From contig NZ_JRQQ01000007.1 in the NCBI RefSeq assembly GCF_001625325.1, positions 186,001 through 250,000 of the forward strand: a DNA stretch of 64,000 nucleotides, read 5' to 3'. A model generated the notes under the pieces. It made no database searches. It worked only from the letters and a program-made list of their open reading frames with translations, and had not been told where the DNA came from. Source of the stretch: Croceicoccus estronivorus (GTDB lineage: Bacteria > Pseudomonadota > Alphaproteobacteria > Sphingomonadales > Sphingomonadaceae). Of the stretch, positions 33,531 to 43,000 are shown one piece after another. A program made the translations under genes and the position numbers. The stretch's first letter is position 1; every line of letters begins with the position of its first letter.

Positions 33531-34672
33531 TACCGCAACAGGTCCCTGCCGACGATCATCCGCATGATCTGATTGGTGCCTTCAAGGATCGAGTGCACAC
33601 GCAGATCGCGCCAGAACCGCTCGATGGGGTAATCGCACAAGTACCCATAGCCACCGAACAGTTGCAGGGCGCGATCCACCACCGATGAACCGTTGTCGGT
33701 TGCAAGCCGCTTGGCCATTGCCGAGAAACGCGACTTGTCCGGCGCGTTCGCATTGACCTTGCACGCGGCGAGGTAGAGCAGGGCGCGGGCGGCTTCGAGA
33801 TCGGTGGCCATATCGGCCAAAGTGAATTGGGTGTTCTGGAAGTCGGCGAGCGCCTGGCCGAATTGCTGCCGATCCTTGGTGTAGGCGATGGCTTCATCGA
33901 GACAGCGTTGAGCGCCGCCCAGCGAACAGGCCCCGATATTGAGCCGCCCGCCATCGAGTCCTGCCATGGCGAAGCGAAAGCCGTCACCTTCCGCGCCGAT
34001 CCGATTGGCGACCGGCACTTTCACGTTGTCGAACATCAGTTGCGCGGTGGGGGAGGCGTTCCAGCCCAGCTTCCGTTCGGGGACGCCAAAGCTGAGACCG
34101 TCCATTCCTTTTTCGACCACGAGGCAGGAAATGCCTTTCGGCCCTTCCGTTCCGGTTCGGACCATGACCAGGTAGATGTCGTTCACGCCGCTGCCGGTTA
34201 TGAACTGCTTCGTCCCATTCACGACATAATGATCGCCTTCCAGTCGTGCCGTGGTTTTGAGCGCGGCGGCATCGGAGCCGGAACCAGGCTCGGTCAGGCA
34301 GTAGCTCGCCATTTTGTCCATGGTGATCAACTGCGGCAGGAACCGGCCCTTGATTTCGTCCCCCCCGAAACAGTCGATCATCCAGCACGCCATATTGTGG
34401 ATCGATATGAATGCGCTGGTCGTCGGGCAGCCATAGGCCAATGCCTCCATGATCAAAGCGGCCTCAAGCCGCCCCAGCCCTATGCCGCCACTTTCCTCGG
34501 ACACGTAGATCGCGGCGAAGCCGAGCTCTGCGGCGGCCTTGATCGTTTCGCGCGGAAATGAATGGTTTTCGTCCCAGCTTGCAGCGTGGGGCGTGATCGC
34601 ATCGGCAGTGAACCGGCGTGCCATTTCCTGAATCGCAAGCTGGTCATCAGTGAGCTGGAACTGGTCGGTCAT
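33530..34672 (-). CDS. Isobutyryl-CoA dehydrogenase-type acyl-CoA dehydrogenase
   Basis: A 380-residue acyl-CoA dehydrogenase with the classical catalytic glutamate at about residue 364 in ILEGTNQIMRM, CLTEPGSGSDAAALKTTA, YVVNGTKQFITG and RQQFGQALADFQNTQF. The start at ATG 34672 is preceded by GGAAGGAAAA. Its place between mmsA and the 3-hydroxyisobutyryl-CoA hydrolase identifies it as the isobutyryl-CoA dehydrogenase of valine breakdown. It contrasts with the enzyme at 26484-27653, where the base has moved to the isovaleryl position. Confidence 0.92.
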   Translation of the reverse strand: MTDQFQLTDDQLAIQEMARRFTADAITPHAASWDENHSFPRETIKAAAELGFAAIYVSEESGGIGLGRLEAALIMEALAYGCPTTSAFISIHNMACWMIDCFGGDEIKGRFLPQLITMDKMASYCLTEPGSGSDAAALKTTARLEGDHYVVNGTKQFITGSGVNDIYLVMVRTGTEGPKGISCLVVEKGMDGLSFGVPERKLGWNASPTAQLMFDNVKVPVANRIGAEGDGFRFAMAGLDGGRLNIGACSLGGAQRCLDEAIAYTKDRQQFGQALADFQNTQFTLADMATDLEAARALLYLAACKVNANAPDKSRFSAMAKRLATDNGSSVVDRALQLFGGYGYLCDYPIERFWRDLRVHSILEGTNQIMRMIVGRDLLR

Positions 34673-34703
34673 GGCTTTTCCTTCCGGCCTGTACAACCAA
34701 ATC

Positions 34704-34748
34704 GCCAGTCAGCTTCGCTGCGGTTACTTGGCAGAAGCGCTGACTGGC
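34704..34748 (-). terminator. Hairpin between mmsA and the acyl-CoA dehydrogenase gene
   Basis: Ten-base arms GCCAGTCAGC / GCTGACTGGC enclose a 25-base partly paired loop in the only sizeable gap of the valine operon. It may stabilise or attenuate the mmsA message, giving differential expression. No strong T-run follows. Confidence 0.5.
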
Positions 34749-34764
34749 AATTCGTCGGACTGGA

Positions 34765-36264
34765 TCACCCCATGGTGGGGATGACGAATGCGTTGGCAGC
34801 GGCACCCACGCCCCCATCGGGCCAGCGTTGGGTGACAGTCTTGATCTTGGTCCAGAATTTCACGCCTTCCATGCCGTGCTGGTTCGTGTCGCCAAAGGCC
34901 GACCGCTTCCAACCGCCGAAGGTATGATAGGCGACCGGCACCGGAATAGGTACATTGATCCCGACCATACCGACATTGACGCGGGCGGCGAACTCGCGCG
35001 CGGCATGGCCGTTGCGCGTGAAGATCGCCACGCCATTGCCATATTGGTGTTTGCTGGGCAGCGTGAGCGCTTCCTCGAAATCGGCAGCGCGCACAATCTG
35101 CAGCACCGGGCCGAAAATCTCGTTGTGATAGCTTTCCATGTCGGGCGTCACGTGGTCGATCAACGTGGGGCCGACGAAGAAGCCATCCTCATGTCCCTGC
35201 AGGGTGAAACCACGCCCGTCGATGACAAGTTCACCGCCTTCTTCAGCACATTTCGCGATCCAGCCTTCGATCTTTTCCTTGTGTGCGGCAGTAACCACAG
35301 GGCCATAGTGAGCTTCCGCATCCGTAGAAATTCCGACGCGCAAGGCTTCGATGGCTGGGATCAGCTTTTCGCGCAACCGATTGGCCGTATCGTCGCCAAC
35401 GGGGACCACGACGGGCAAGGCCATACAGCGTTCGCCCGCTGAACCGAAGGCCGCACCGACGAGATCGGTGACCACCTGGTCGAGATCCGCATCCGGCATG
35501 ATGACGCCGTGGTTTTTGGCTCCGCCCATGGCCTGGACACGTTTCCCGGCCGCGCCGCCGCGATTGTAGACATAATGCGCGATATCGGATGAACCCACGA
35601 AACTGACTGCCCCGATCGCCGGGTGATCGAGGATCGCGTCCACCATTTCCTTGTCGCCATGGACCACCTGAAGAATCCCTTCCGGTGCTCCTGCTTCGAG
35701 GAACAGTTCCGCAAGTCGCACGGGCACGGACGGATCGCGTTCGGACGGCTTGATGATGAAGGCATTGCCAACCGCAACCGCCACGCCGAACATCCACATG
35801 GGGATCATGGCCGGGAAGTTGAAAGGCGTGATGCCTGCGCCGATGCCGATTGGCTGGCGCATCGAATAGACGTCGATGCCCGGACCCGCACTCTGCGTGT
35901 ATTCGCCCTTGAGAACATGGGGAATGCCGCATGCGAATTCGATCACGTCGAGCCCGCGCTGTACGTCGCCGCGGGCATCGGCAATGACTTTGCCATGTTC
36001 GGAGGAAAGCAGGTGCGCCAGCTCCTCCATGTTGGCTTCGACAAGTTCCTTGAAGCGGAACATCACGCGGGCGCGACGCTGCGGATTGGTTGCGGCCCAT
36101 TCCGGCTGTGCTGCCTGTGCAGCGGCAACCGCTCGATCAAGGACTGCCTGACCTGCCAGCGCGACTTGCGCCTGCACGCCGCCATTGTTGGGATCGAAAA
36201 CATCCCCGAGGCGGGAGGCGGTGCCATCTGACCCGCCCGCGATGAAATGGTCGATCTGACGCAT
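34765..36264 (-). CDS. mmsA: CoA-acylating methylmalonate-semialdehyde dehydrogenase
   Basis: A 499-residue member of the aldehyde dehydrogenase superfamily: AGITPFNFPAMIPMWMF, SFVGSSDIAHYVYNRG, GGAKNHGVIMPDADLD in place of the usual glutamate-containing LELGGK (the general base is absent, as in CoA-acylating methylmalonate-semialdehyde dehydrogenases), the catalytic cysteine in SAGERCMALPVVV and EIFGPVLQIVR. It converts methylmalonate semialdehyde to propionyl-CoA with CoA and NAD+. The start at ATG 36264 has GAGAGGA upstream. It is the first gene of the valine operon and divergent from the LysR gene. Confidence 0.96.
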   Translation of the reverse strand: MRQIDHFIAGGSDGTASRLGDVFDPNNGGVQAQVALAGQAVLDRAVAAAQAAQPEWAATNPQRRARVMFRFKELVEANMEELAHLLSSEHGKVIADARGDVQRGLDVIEFACGIPHVLKGEYTQSAGPGIDVYSMRQPIGIGAGITPFNFPAMIPMWMFGVAVAVGNAFIIKPSERDPSVPVRLAELFLEAGAPEGILQVVHGDKEMVDAILDHPAIGAVSFVGSSDIAHYVYNRGGAAGKRVQAMGGAKNHGVIMPDADLDQVVTDLVGAAFGSAGERCMALPVVVPVGDDTANRLREKLIPAIEALRVGISTDAEAHYGPVVTAAHKEKIEGWIAKCAEEGGELVIDGRGFTLQGHEDGFFVGPTLIDHVTPDMESYHNEIFGPVLQIVRAADFEEALTLPSKHQYGNGVAIFTRNGHAAREFAARVNVGMVGINVPIPVPVAYHTFGGWKRSAFGDTNQHGMEGVKFWTKIKTVTQRWPDGGVGAAANAFVIPTMG

Positions 36265-36316
36265 GATTGGGAATCCTCTCAACTTCGGGTTTCCCAGACT
36301 GCTGCCCGTCTTGACG

Positions 36317-36335
36317 ATTGCAGGCAAGGTGCAAT
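36317..36335. promoter_or_regulatory. LysR-type operator ATTGCA-N7-TGCAAT
   Basis: A 19-bp interrupted palindrome lies in the 72-bp gap between mmsA (-) and the LysR gene (+). The spacing fits the T-N11-A box of LysR regulators. A second repeat, CCTGCA-ATAA-TGCAGG at 36349-36364, shares the TGCA half and overlaps the beginning of the LysR coding region. Confidence 0.65.
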
Positions 36336-36336
36336 T

Positions 36337-37260
36337 ATGCGACTAACTCCTGCAATAATGCAGGTATCGGACTGGAATGACTATCAGGCCTTTCTGGCCA
36401 TTGCCCGATCAGGGCATATCGGGCGCGCCGGAGCCGCGATGGGCGTCGACCCGACGACGGTGGGGCGCAGGCTGAGACGGCTTGAGGCGCGGCTTGGCGT
36501 TACCTTGTTCGAGCAGACCCGCCTTGGGCAGGTGTTGACCGAGGCGGGTGAGGCCATGCTTGCCAATGTCGAGGCGATGGAACGGTCCGCGGCCAGAATT
36601 GCAGCCAGTGCCGCAGGCGGCAACGGGCCGAGCGGGTTGCTGCGTGTCAGTGTTTCCGAAGCGTTCGGCAGTTGCCTTGTCGCACAGAACCTGCAGGGGT
36701 TCGCGGATCGCTATCCGCAGCTTTCCATCGATATTGTTGCCAATAGTGGTTTTCTCAGCCCATCGAAGCGCGAGGCGGACGTGGCGGTGACTTTGTCGCG
36801 CCCGAAAGCCGGCCCGGTTGTCGCCGGGAAGCTCGCCGATTACGCTTTGCAACTCTATGGGTCGCGAAAATCAGTGGAACGTGACGGTTTGCCGCAGGAT
36901 CATCGCGCGCTGCTCTCACGCCATCGCCTCGTCGGTTATATTCCGGACATGCTCTATGCACCTGAACTGAATTATCTGGATGAACTTCAGGAAGGTCTGG
37001 CGCCAAGCTTGCGGTCTTCGAGTATCCTCGCACAGCACCGCATGATCGCTTCGGGTGCCGGGATCGGCATTCTTCCGTGCTTTCTGGGGGAAGGCGATCC
37101 CGATCTCATCAGGCTGTTACCGGAGTGGCGATTGACGCGAAGTTTCTGGCTGGTGACCCACAAGGATACGCGTCAACTGGCGAAAATCAGGGTGTTTCGC
37201 GAGTGGCTGAAAGAACTGGTTGAAGAAAATCGCAATCGCCTGAATCCGCCGGGCCGGTAA
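36337..37260 (+). CDS. LysR-family regulator of the valine (mms) operon
   Basis: A 307-residue LysR protein. The N-terminal winged HTH reads DWNDYQAFLAIARSGHIGRAGAAMGVDPTTVGRRLRRLEARLG, followed by a linker helix and a periplasmic-binding-protein-like effector domain (LLRVSVSEAFGSCL..., IASGAGIGILPCFLGEGDPDL). ATG 36337 has AAGG seven bases upstream; ATG 36358 would give the more usual 300 residues but has no ribosome site. It is divergent from mmsA with two TGCA palindromes between, the classical layout of a LysR activator controlling the adjacent operon and itself. In Pseudomonas the mms operon is controlled by an AraC-type MmsR, so this regulator type is different. Confidence 0.9.
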   Translation: MRLTPAIMQVSDWNDYQAFLAIARSGHIGRAGAAMGVDPTTVGRRLRRLEARLGVTLFEQTRLGQVLTEAGEAMLANVEAMERSAARIAASAAGGNGPSGLLRVSVSEAFGSCLVAQNLQGFADRYPQLSIDIVANSGFLSPSKREADVAVTLSRPKAGPVVAGKLADYALQLYGSRKSVERDGLPQDHRALLSRHRLVGYIPDMLYAPELNYLDELQEGLAPSLRSSSILAQHRMIASGAGIGILPCFLGEGDPDLIRLLPEWRLTRSFWLVTHKDTRQLAKIRVFREWLKELVEENRNRLNPPGR

Positions 37261-37339
37261 CCGGTCAAAAGGCAATTTCGAGACTGGAATCAACGCATCT
37301 CTGGACGATAGCCTGGTTGCAGACTACATATCGTTCGTT

Positions 37340-37954
37340 ATGCAATGTCCCGCCACCACTACTGCAACGCGCGGTCGGCCTCGAGAGTTCGACCCTGAAG
37401 ACGCGCTGGCTACTGCCCTGCGCATCTTCTGGCAGCGTGGTTACGAAGGGGCTTCGCTTGCCGAATTAACAGAGGCCATGGGCATTACGAAGCCCAGCCT
37501 TTATGCGTGTTTCGGGAACAAGGAAGCGCTGTTTCGCAAGGCGCTGGATCTCTATGAGCGCGAGAAGCTGTGTTACGTCAGCTCGGCGCTTGAGGCGCCG
37601 ACCGCACGTGGAGTGGCGGAACGCTTGCTTCACGGCGCGCTGGCGACTCATTGCGGGGACAATGACCCGCAAGGTTGCCTTGGCGTGATCAGCAGCGTCG
37701 CATGCGGATCCGAAGCGGAGTCCATCCGCAAGGAAGTCATCGCCCGGCGTGCTTCTTCGGAAAGAGCGCTCGTTGACCGGTTGGAACGCGCGCGGGCAGA
37801 GGGCGATCTGTCTGAAGACTCAGACCCTGAAGCGCTTGCCACCTATCTCACCACGGTGATGCAGGGCCTTTCCGTAAAAGCGGGGGCAGGCACGAGTCGC
37901 GAGACACTCGAACGCATTGTGGCGACGACACTGGCCTGCTGGCCAAGCAAATAG
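37340..37954 (+). CDS. TetR-family regulator of the RND efflux operon
   Basis: A 204-residue TetR protein: GRPREFDPEDALATALRIFWQRGYEGASLAELTEAMGITKPSLYACFGNKEALF forms the HTH domain (residues ~12-65), followed by a helical ligand domain with DPQGCLGVISS, the AcrR/TetR_C type seen in efflux and stress repressors. It lies directly upstream of, and on the same strand as, the efflux genes. Two matching TACCGATCAGTA-type sites lie downstream of its stop, one overlapping a promoter, so it most likely represses the pump and is relieved by a pump substrate. Confidence 0.9.
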   Translation: MQCPATTTATRGRPREFDPEDALATALRIFWQRGYEGASLAELTEAMGITKPSLYACFGNKEALFRKALDLYEREKLCYVSSALEAPTARGVAERLLHGALATHCGDNDPQGCLGVISSVACGSEAESIRKEVIARRASSERALVDRLERARAEGDLSEDSDPEALATYLTTVMQGLSVKAGAGTSRETLERIVATTLACWPSK

Positions 37955-38028
37955 CGTTTCGGGCCGGGATAAAAAACTCCCATTCATCTGCGATTCAGGT
38001 CTTGAAATCCGGATTTCGGCGACAATCT

Positions 38029-38090
38029 TACTGGTCGGTACATAAATCGGTTGACGGCTTGCTGCATTGCAATATATACCGATCAGTATA
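38029..38090 (+). promoter_or_regulatory. Efflux promoter with two TetR-type operator sites
   Basis: Promoter: TTGACG (38051-38056), 16-bp spacer, TATATA (38073-38078). Operators: TATACCGATCAGTATA at 38075-38090 (14 of 16 positions palindromic, covering the -10 region), and TACTGGTCGGTA at 38029-38040, whose reverse complement matches the first site at 11 of 12 positions. The arrangement blocks polymerase when the repressor is bound. Confidence 0.75.
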
Positions 38091-38361
38091 GAAAGTAGGT
38101 CGTGCCTACAGCTGAATGGAGGCCGTGTGCATAAGTTGATTACAGGCCGGTGCTGACCGGCTGATTTGTGGCACTGCCATTCGGTTGGCGGATCCCGATA
38201 ATTTTATGGCTGATTACGGTAGGGCGTTCAGACGAAACGCCTTGCCAGGATCGCTGCATGATAATTCTCCGGTGCACTTTGCGCACACCGGAGAACCCCG
38301 GCGCGCGCCTCCCTCAACCCCCCCCAATAGGCGCGCGCCGGACCCTCAGGGAGCTTTAGAC
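38091..38361 (+). promoter_or_regulatory. Structured 5' leader of the efflux operon (two tandem hairpins)
   Basis: Between the promoter and the first structural gene lie about 270 bases without a convincing gene. Hairpin 1 is TTCTCCGGTG / CACCGGAGAA at 38265-38295. Hairpin 2 is CCGGCGCGCGCC / GGCGCGCGCCGG at 38298-38341, with a 20-base loop containing a run of eight or nine C. Hairpin 2 ends seven bases before the AGGGAG ribosome site of the next gene, so it may control translation or RNA stability. Short frames opening at 38168, 38185 and 38206 cross the region but lack clear ribosome sites. Confidence 0.6.
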
Positions 38362-38766
38362 ATGAGATATGAGGACGGTTTCGGGACGCGTGGTCAGTCG
38401 GTGACTGCGCCGACGATAGAGCATGAGACGGGTTCGGAAGCAGTGCTCGCCGCAACACGGCCGGGGCAACTGACGCAGTTGGAATGGCGAGTGGTTGAGC
38501 TGGCGCGAGGAGACGGCATCGAAACCTTGCGCCCGCAGCATCCCCGCAACTGGCTGGGCAGGATCGTCTTCGGGCCGACGCCGCCTTCGGCCATACTGGC
38601 CAACAAGCGCCTCGAAGCCCTTCGGAGACTGGAAGTACAGGCTTGGCACTATGACTATGCGTTGCCGGTATCGGCGATGAAGGACGCTGTCGCCGCCTGC
38701 TACAGCGAAATTCAGGTCAAGCAGATCATCGAAGCGATTGCGGGTCTGCGGAGGGTTGCAGCGTGA
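38362..38766 (+). CDS. Small conserved-looking protein at the head of the RND operon
   Basis: A 134-residue protein I cannot assign to a family. The N-terminal ~40 residues are polar; the rest (LTQLEWRVVELARGDG..., NWLGRIVFGPTPPSAILANKRLEALRRLEVQAWHYD, SEIQVKQIIEAIAGLRR) is predicted to be helical and soluble, with no signal peptide or membrane segment. The start at ATG 38362 has AGGGAG about eight bases upstream; the frame opens to 38185 through the hairpin region. The stop overlaps the GTG of the membrane fusion protein gene (GTGA), so it is part of the operon. A role in assembling or regulating the pump is only a guess. Confidence 0.75.
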   Translation: MRYEDGFGTRGQSVTAPTIEHETGSEAVLAATRPGQLTQLEWRVVELARGDGIETLRPQHPRNWLGRIVFGPTPPSAILANKRLEALRRLEVQAWHYDYALPVSAMKDAVAACYSEIQVKQIIEAIAGLRRVAA

Positions 38767-40037
38767 ACCTGCCTTTTATTCCTTCCGACCAAGCCGTGTA
38801 CGAGGAGCATGTTTCCGGTGCGCGAGCCGGCAAGCGCAATATTCGCCGTTGGGCGATTGTGGCCGCTGCGTTCGTCATTGTCGGCGGCATATCCTGGAAA
38901 CTGATCGATTGGCCCGGCAGTGCCGTCGCGGCAGTGCCGCAGGTAACTGTCGGGGTGGCCCACCCGCTCATTCGCGAAGTGAAGCAGTGGGATGACTATG
39001 TTGGTCGCTTTTCACCGAGCCGGTCCGTCGAGGTTCGCCCTCGCGTTTCCGGTGCGATTGCCGCAATTCATTTCCGTGACGGCGACTACGTTCGAAAGGG
39101 CGCGCCGCTCTTTACAATCGACCCGCGCCCATATCGTGCCGCATTGGCGGAAGCTCAGGCCGATGCCGCTTCTGCGCGCAGTGCCCTGGAATTGGCGAGG
39201 GCGGACTATGGCAGGGTCTCCGGCCTGACAGGCGATGAAGCGATTTCCGCCAGCGAGATCGACGCCTTGCGAGCGAAGGTTCGTTCGGCAACGGCTGCGC
39301 TTGCCGCAGCGCAGGCTCGGGTAAGGACACGTGCGCTTGATGTTGAATTCTCAACTGTCCGCGCGCCGATTTCAGGCCGGGTTTCGGATCGGCGGGTCGA
39401 TGCCGGCAACCTGGTATCGGGGGAAGGTGGTGCCAATGCGACCTTGCTCACCACGATCAACGCGATCGATCCGATCTATTTCGATTTCGATGCGTCCGAA
39501 GCCTTGTTCCTCAAAACACAGAGAGATCGGGCTGCTAACCAGCAACCGGGTGAAGTTGAAGTGCGGCTGCAGGACGAGACCGATTACCGTTGGAAAGGAC
39601 GGCTGGATTTTACCGACAATGGGCTCGATTCCCGGTCGGGGACAATTCGAAGCCGTGCGACTTTCGCAAATTCGAAAGGCTTCCTGACACCAGGCATGTT
39701 CGGGAACATGCGTCTGGCGACAGGTGGTACGGTTCAGGCAATGCTGGTGCCAGATGCCGCTGTCCAGTCGGATCAGACACGCAAAGTCGTTCTGGTCGTC
39801 GGGCGCGAAGGTACGGTCGCTGCCAAGCCGGTCACGATCGGTCCATTGGTTGACGGGTTGCGGGTGATCCGTTCCGGGCTGGTCAAGGGTGATGCCGTGG
39901 TGATCTCGAACTTTCAGGCGGCTGCACCGGGATCGAAAGTTTCTGTGAAGTCCACGACGATCCGGCCGGAAAAGCGCTCAGAGCCTACCGCCACACCGTC
40001 CGAACCCATGGCCGCGCAGGCGACTCTCGTCGATTGA
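38763..40037 (+). CDS. RND efflux periplasmic adaptor (membrane fusion protein)
   Basis: A 424-residue adaptor of the AcrA/MexE group, starting with GTG at 38763. A membrane anchor (about residues 29-46) follows a cytoplasmic N-terminus of ~28 residues instead of a cleaved lipoprotein signal. Then come the barrel-sandwich half VEVRPRVSGAIAAIHFRDGDYVRKGAPLFTIDPRPY, an alpha-hairpin (~115-185), the second half FSTVRAPISGRVSDRRVDAGNLV, and the beta-barrel and membrane-proximal domains. It bridges the inner-membrane pump and the outer-membrane channel encoded next. Confidence 0.93.
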   Translation: MNLPFIPSDQAVYEEHVSGARAGKRNIRRWAIVAAAFVIVGGISWKLIDWPGSAVAAVPQVTVGVAHPLIREVKQWDDYVGRFSPSRSVEVRPRVSGAIAAIHFRDGDYVRKGAPLFTIDPRPYRAALAEAQADAASARSALELARADYGRVSGLTGDEAISASEIDALRAKVRSATAALAAAQARVRTRALDVEFSTVRAPISGRVSDRRVDAGNLVSGEGGANATLLTTINAIDPIYFDFDASEALFLKTQRDRAANQQPGEVEVRLQDETDYRWKGRLDFTDNGLDSRSGTIRSRATFANSKGFLTPGMFGNMRLATGGTVQAMLVPDAAVQSDQTRKVVLVVGREGTVAAKPVTIGPLVDGLRVIRSGLVKGDAVVISNFQAAAPGSKVSVKSTTIRPEKRSEPTATPSEPMAAQATLVD

Positions 40038-40083
40038 TCCTGTCCGGCGCACTGTCGGGCCTTCCCGCAAAGGGGCAAGCAAC

Positions 40084-43000
40084 ATGCGATTTTCCCGGTT
40101 CTTCATCGACCGGCCGATCTTTGCCAGTGTAATCGCGGTCATTATCACCGTGGTCGGCGCGCTGGCTTTTCTGGGTCTTCCGGTTAGCCAGTATCCTGAC
40201 GTGGTTCCACCCACGGTCACTGTCACCGCGCAATATCCTGGTGCGTCAGCCGAAACCGTGGCCAACACCGTAGCCGCGCCGATCGAGCAGGAAATCAACG
40301 GCGTCGACGACATGCTCTACATGAGTTCCCAATCGACCGGGGACGGGCAGGTCACGATTACTGTCACATTCAAGATCGGGACCGATCTCGATGCGGCTCA
40401 GGTGCTGGTACAGAACCGTGTTGCGGTTGCGACTCCGCGCTTGCCCGAGGAAGTGCAACGCTTTGGCGTCGTCACCCGCAAGACCTCGCCGGACTTCCTG
40501 ATGGTGGTAAACCTGCAATCGCCAGACGGCACCTATGATCGCAATTACCTGTCCAACTATGCGCTCACCCAAGTGAAGGACCGGCTTGCGCGGGTTGACG
40601 GCGTAGGTGACGTGCGTCTGTTCGGTGCGCGTGACTACGGCATGCGGATCTGGATCGATCCGGGCCGCGCGGCTGCGCTTGACCTAACCGCGGGCGAGAT
40701 ACTGGCAGCCTTGAGGGCACAGAACGTTCAGGTTTCGGCCGGTGCAATCGGTCAGCCACCGTTTGACAAGGGCAATGCCTATCAGGTCGGCGTTGAAATG
40801 CAGGGGCGGCTCGATAGCCCCGAACAGTTTCGCGATATCGTGATCCGTACCGATGCCGATGGTCGGCAGGTACGTGTGCGGGATGTCGCCCGGGTTGAGC
40901 TCGGGGCGCAGGACTACAACATCAACACATACCTGTCAGGCAAGCCGACAGTGGTGATCGCGGTGCTTCAGCGCCCCGGTTCGAATGCGCTCAATGCTGC
41001 CGAGGCGGTTCACGCCGAAATGGATTCCCTTGCCAGGACATTCCCTAAGGGACTGGAATACAGCGTGATCTACAATCCGACCGAGTTTATCGGTCAGTCG
41101 ATCGACGCAGTCTATCACACCTTGTTCGAGGCGATGGTGCTTGTCGTTCTCGTGATACTCGTTTTCCTGCAGAACTGGCGTGCGGCCATCATCCCGATCA
41201 TCGCTATTCCGGTGTCGCTGATCGGCACGGCGGTCATGCTGGCGGCCTTGGGGTATTCGTTGAACAACCTTTCGCTGTTCGGACTGGTCCTGGCGATTGG
41301 CATTGTTGTCGACGATGCGATTGTCGTGGTCGAGAATGTCGAACGCTACATTGGCGAAGGGCTGTCGCCGCTCGAAGCGGCCCGCGTTTCGATGGACGAA
41401 GTCTCCGGCGCGCTTGTCGCCATTGTCCTGGTGCTGTGTGCGGTGTTCGTGCCGACAATGTTCCTGACGGGGCTTTCGGGGGCCTTTTACCAGCAGTTCG
41501 CGGTGACGATTTCGACTGCAACGGCAATCTCACTCCTGCTTTCGCTCACTTTGTCCCCTGCGCTCGCGGCCGTACTGCTGCGCCCGCACGGTACGGTCGA
41601 TGCAAACGCATCCAACTGGCAGCACCTGCTGCAAAGATGGGCGGACCGCTTCAACCGTGGTTTCGAACGTCTTTCATCGCAATATTCCAGCCTGACCCGC
41701 AGGCTCGTGCAGCGGCCGAAGCGCGTCATGATGGTCTATGGCGGTCTGATTGCGGCAACCATGGGGCTGTTCTGGGCTACTCCAGCCGGTTTCGTTCCCC
41801 AGCAGGATCAGGGCTATTTCATGGCCGCGATTTTCCTGCCGCCGGGCTCGTCGCTCGAACGCACTGACGCGGTGACGCAAGAGGTCGCCAAGAAGCTGCT
41901 GCCGATCAAGGGGATCAGGGGGGCTGTGATGTTTGCCGGATTCCATGGCCCCTCCCGGACGGCGTCGCCCGATTCCGGTGCCATCTACTTCCCTTTCAAG
42001 AGCTTCGATGAGCGCAAGGAGCTCGGCGTCACCTATCAGCAGATCATGGATCAGGCGCACCAGGCGATCGCAGGCTACGACAAGGCGCAGATCGTGTTGC
42101 TGCCGCCTCCGACGATCAATGGTATCGTCCCGGCCGGCGGTTATCGCATGATCGTGGAAGATCGTGAGGGACGCGGTTATGGGCCGCTTGCGCAGGCTGC
42201 TGGCGGCCTGATTGCGAAGGCTAACCAGACGGAAGACCTTGCGCAGGTCTATACCTTGTTCAACTTGAACTCCCCGCGCATTTTCGCAGACGTCGACAGA
42301 CAGAAGGCTGACCTGCTTGGCGTGCCGCCTCAGCGCGTGTTTGAGGCAATGCAGGTCTATTTCGGATCAACCTTCGTAAACGATTTCAATCTCTTGGGTA
42401 GGACGTATCGTGTCACTGCCCAGGCCGATGCCCCTTATCGCGGATCGACAGCCGATATAGCCAATCTCAAGGCTCGCTCGAACTCAGGGGCAATGGTGCC
42501 GATCGGTTCGGTTGCCACTTTTGAGGACCGGACCGGCCCCTATCGCGTGGTACGCTACAACCTGCTTCCCGCCATCGAGGTCGATGGCAATACCGCACCG
42601 GGATATTCATCCGGGCAGTCGCTCGCGACAATGGAGAAGCTGGCCGATGAAGTGCTTCCGGCAGGCTACGCCCACGAATGGACGGGCATCGCCTTCCAGC
42701 AGCAGACTGCGGGCAACACCGCGGCGATCGTCTTTGGGATGGCGGTGTTCTTCGTGTTCCTCGTGCTCGCGGCACAATACGAAAGTCTGACACTGCCTCT
42801 GGCGATCATTCTGATCGTGCCGATGTGCCTGTTCGCTGCGATGCTGGGCGTGAATTTCAGGGGAATGGACAACAATATCCTGACGCAGATCGGTCTCGTC
42901 GTCCTGATCGCACTGGCTGCAAAGAACGCGATTCTGGTGGTTGAGTTCGCCAAACAGGCGGAAGAGGAACGTGGCATGTCGCCAGAGGAGGCAGCCGTAC

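Noticed and set aside
38168-38359. A 63-codon frame starting MALPFGWRIPIILWLITVG as a leader peptide
   Set aside because: It has no good ribosome site and is interrupted by the hairpins. The hydrophobic start alone is not enough evidence.
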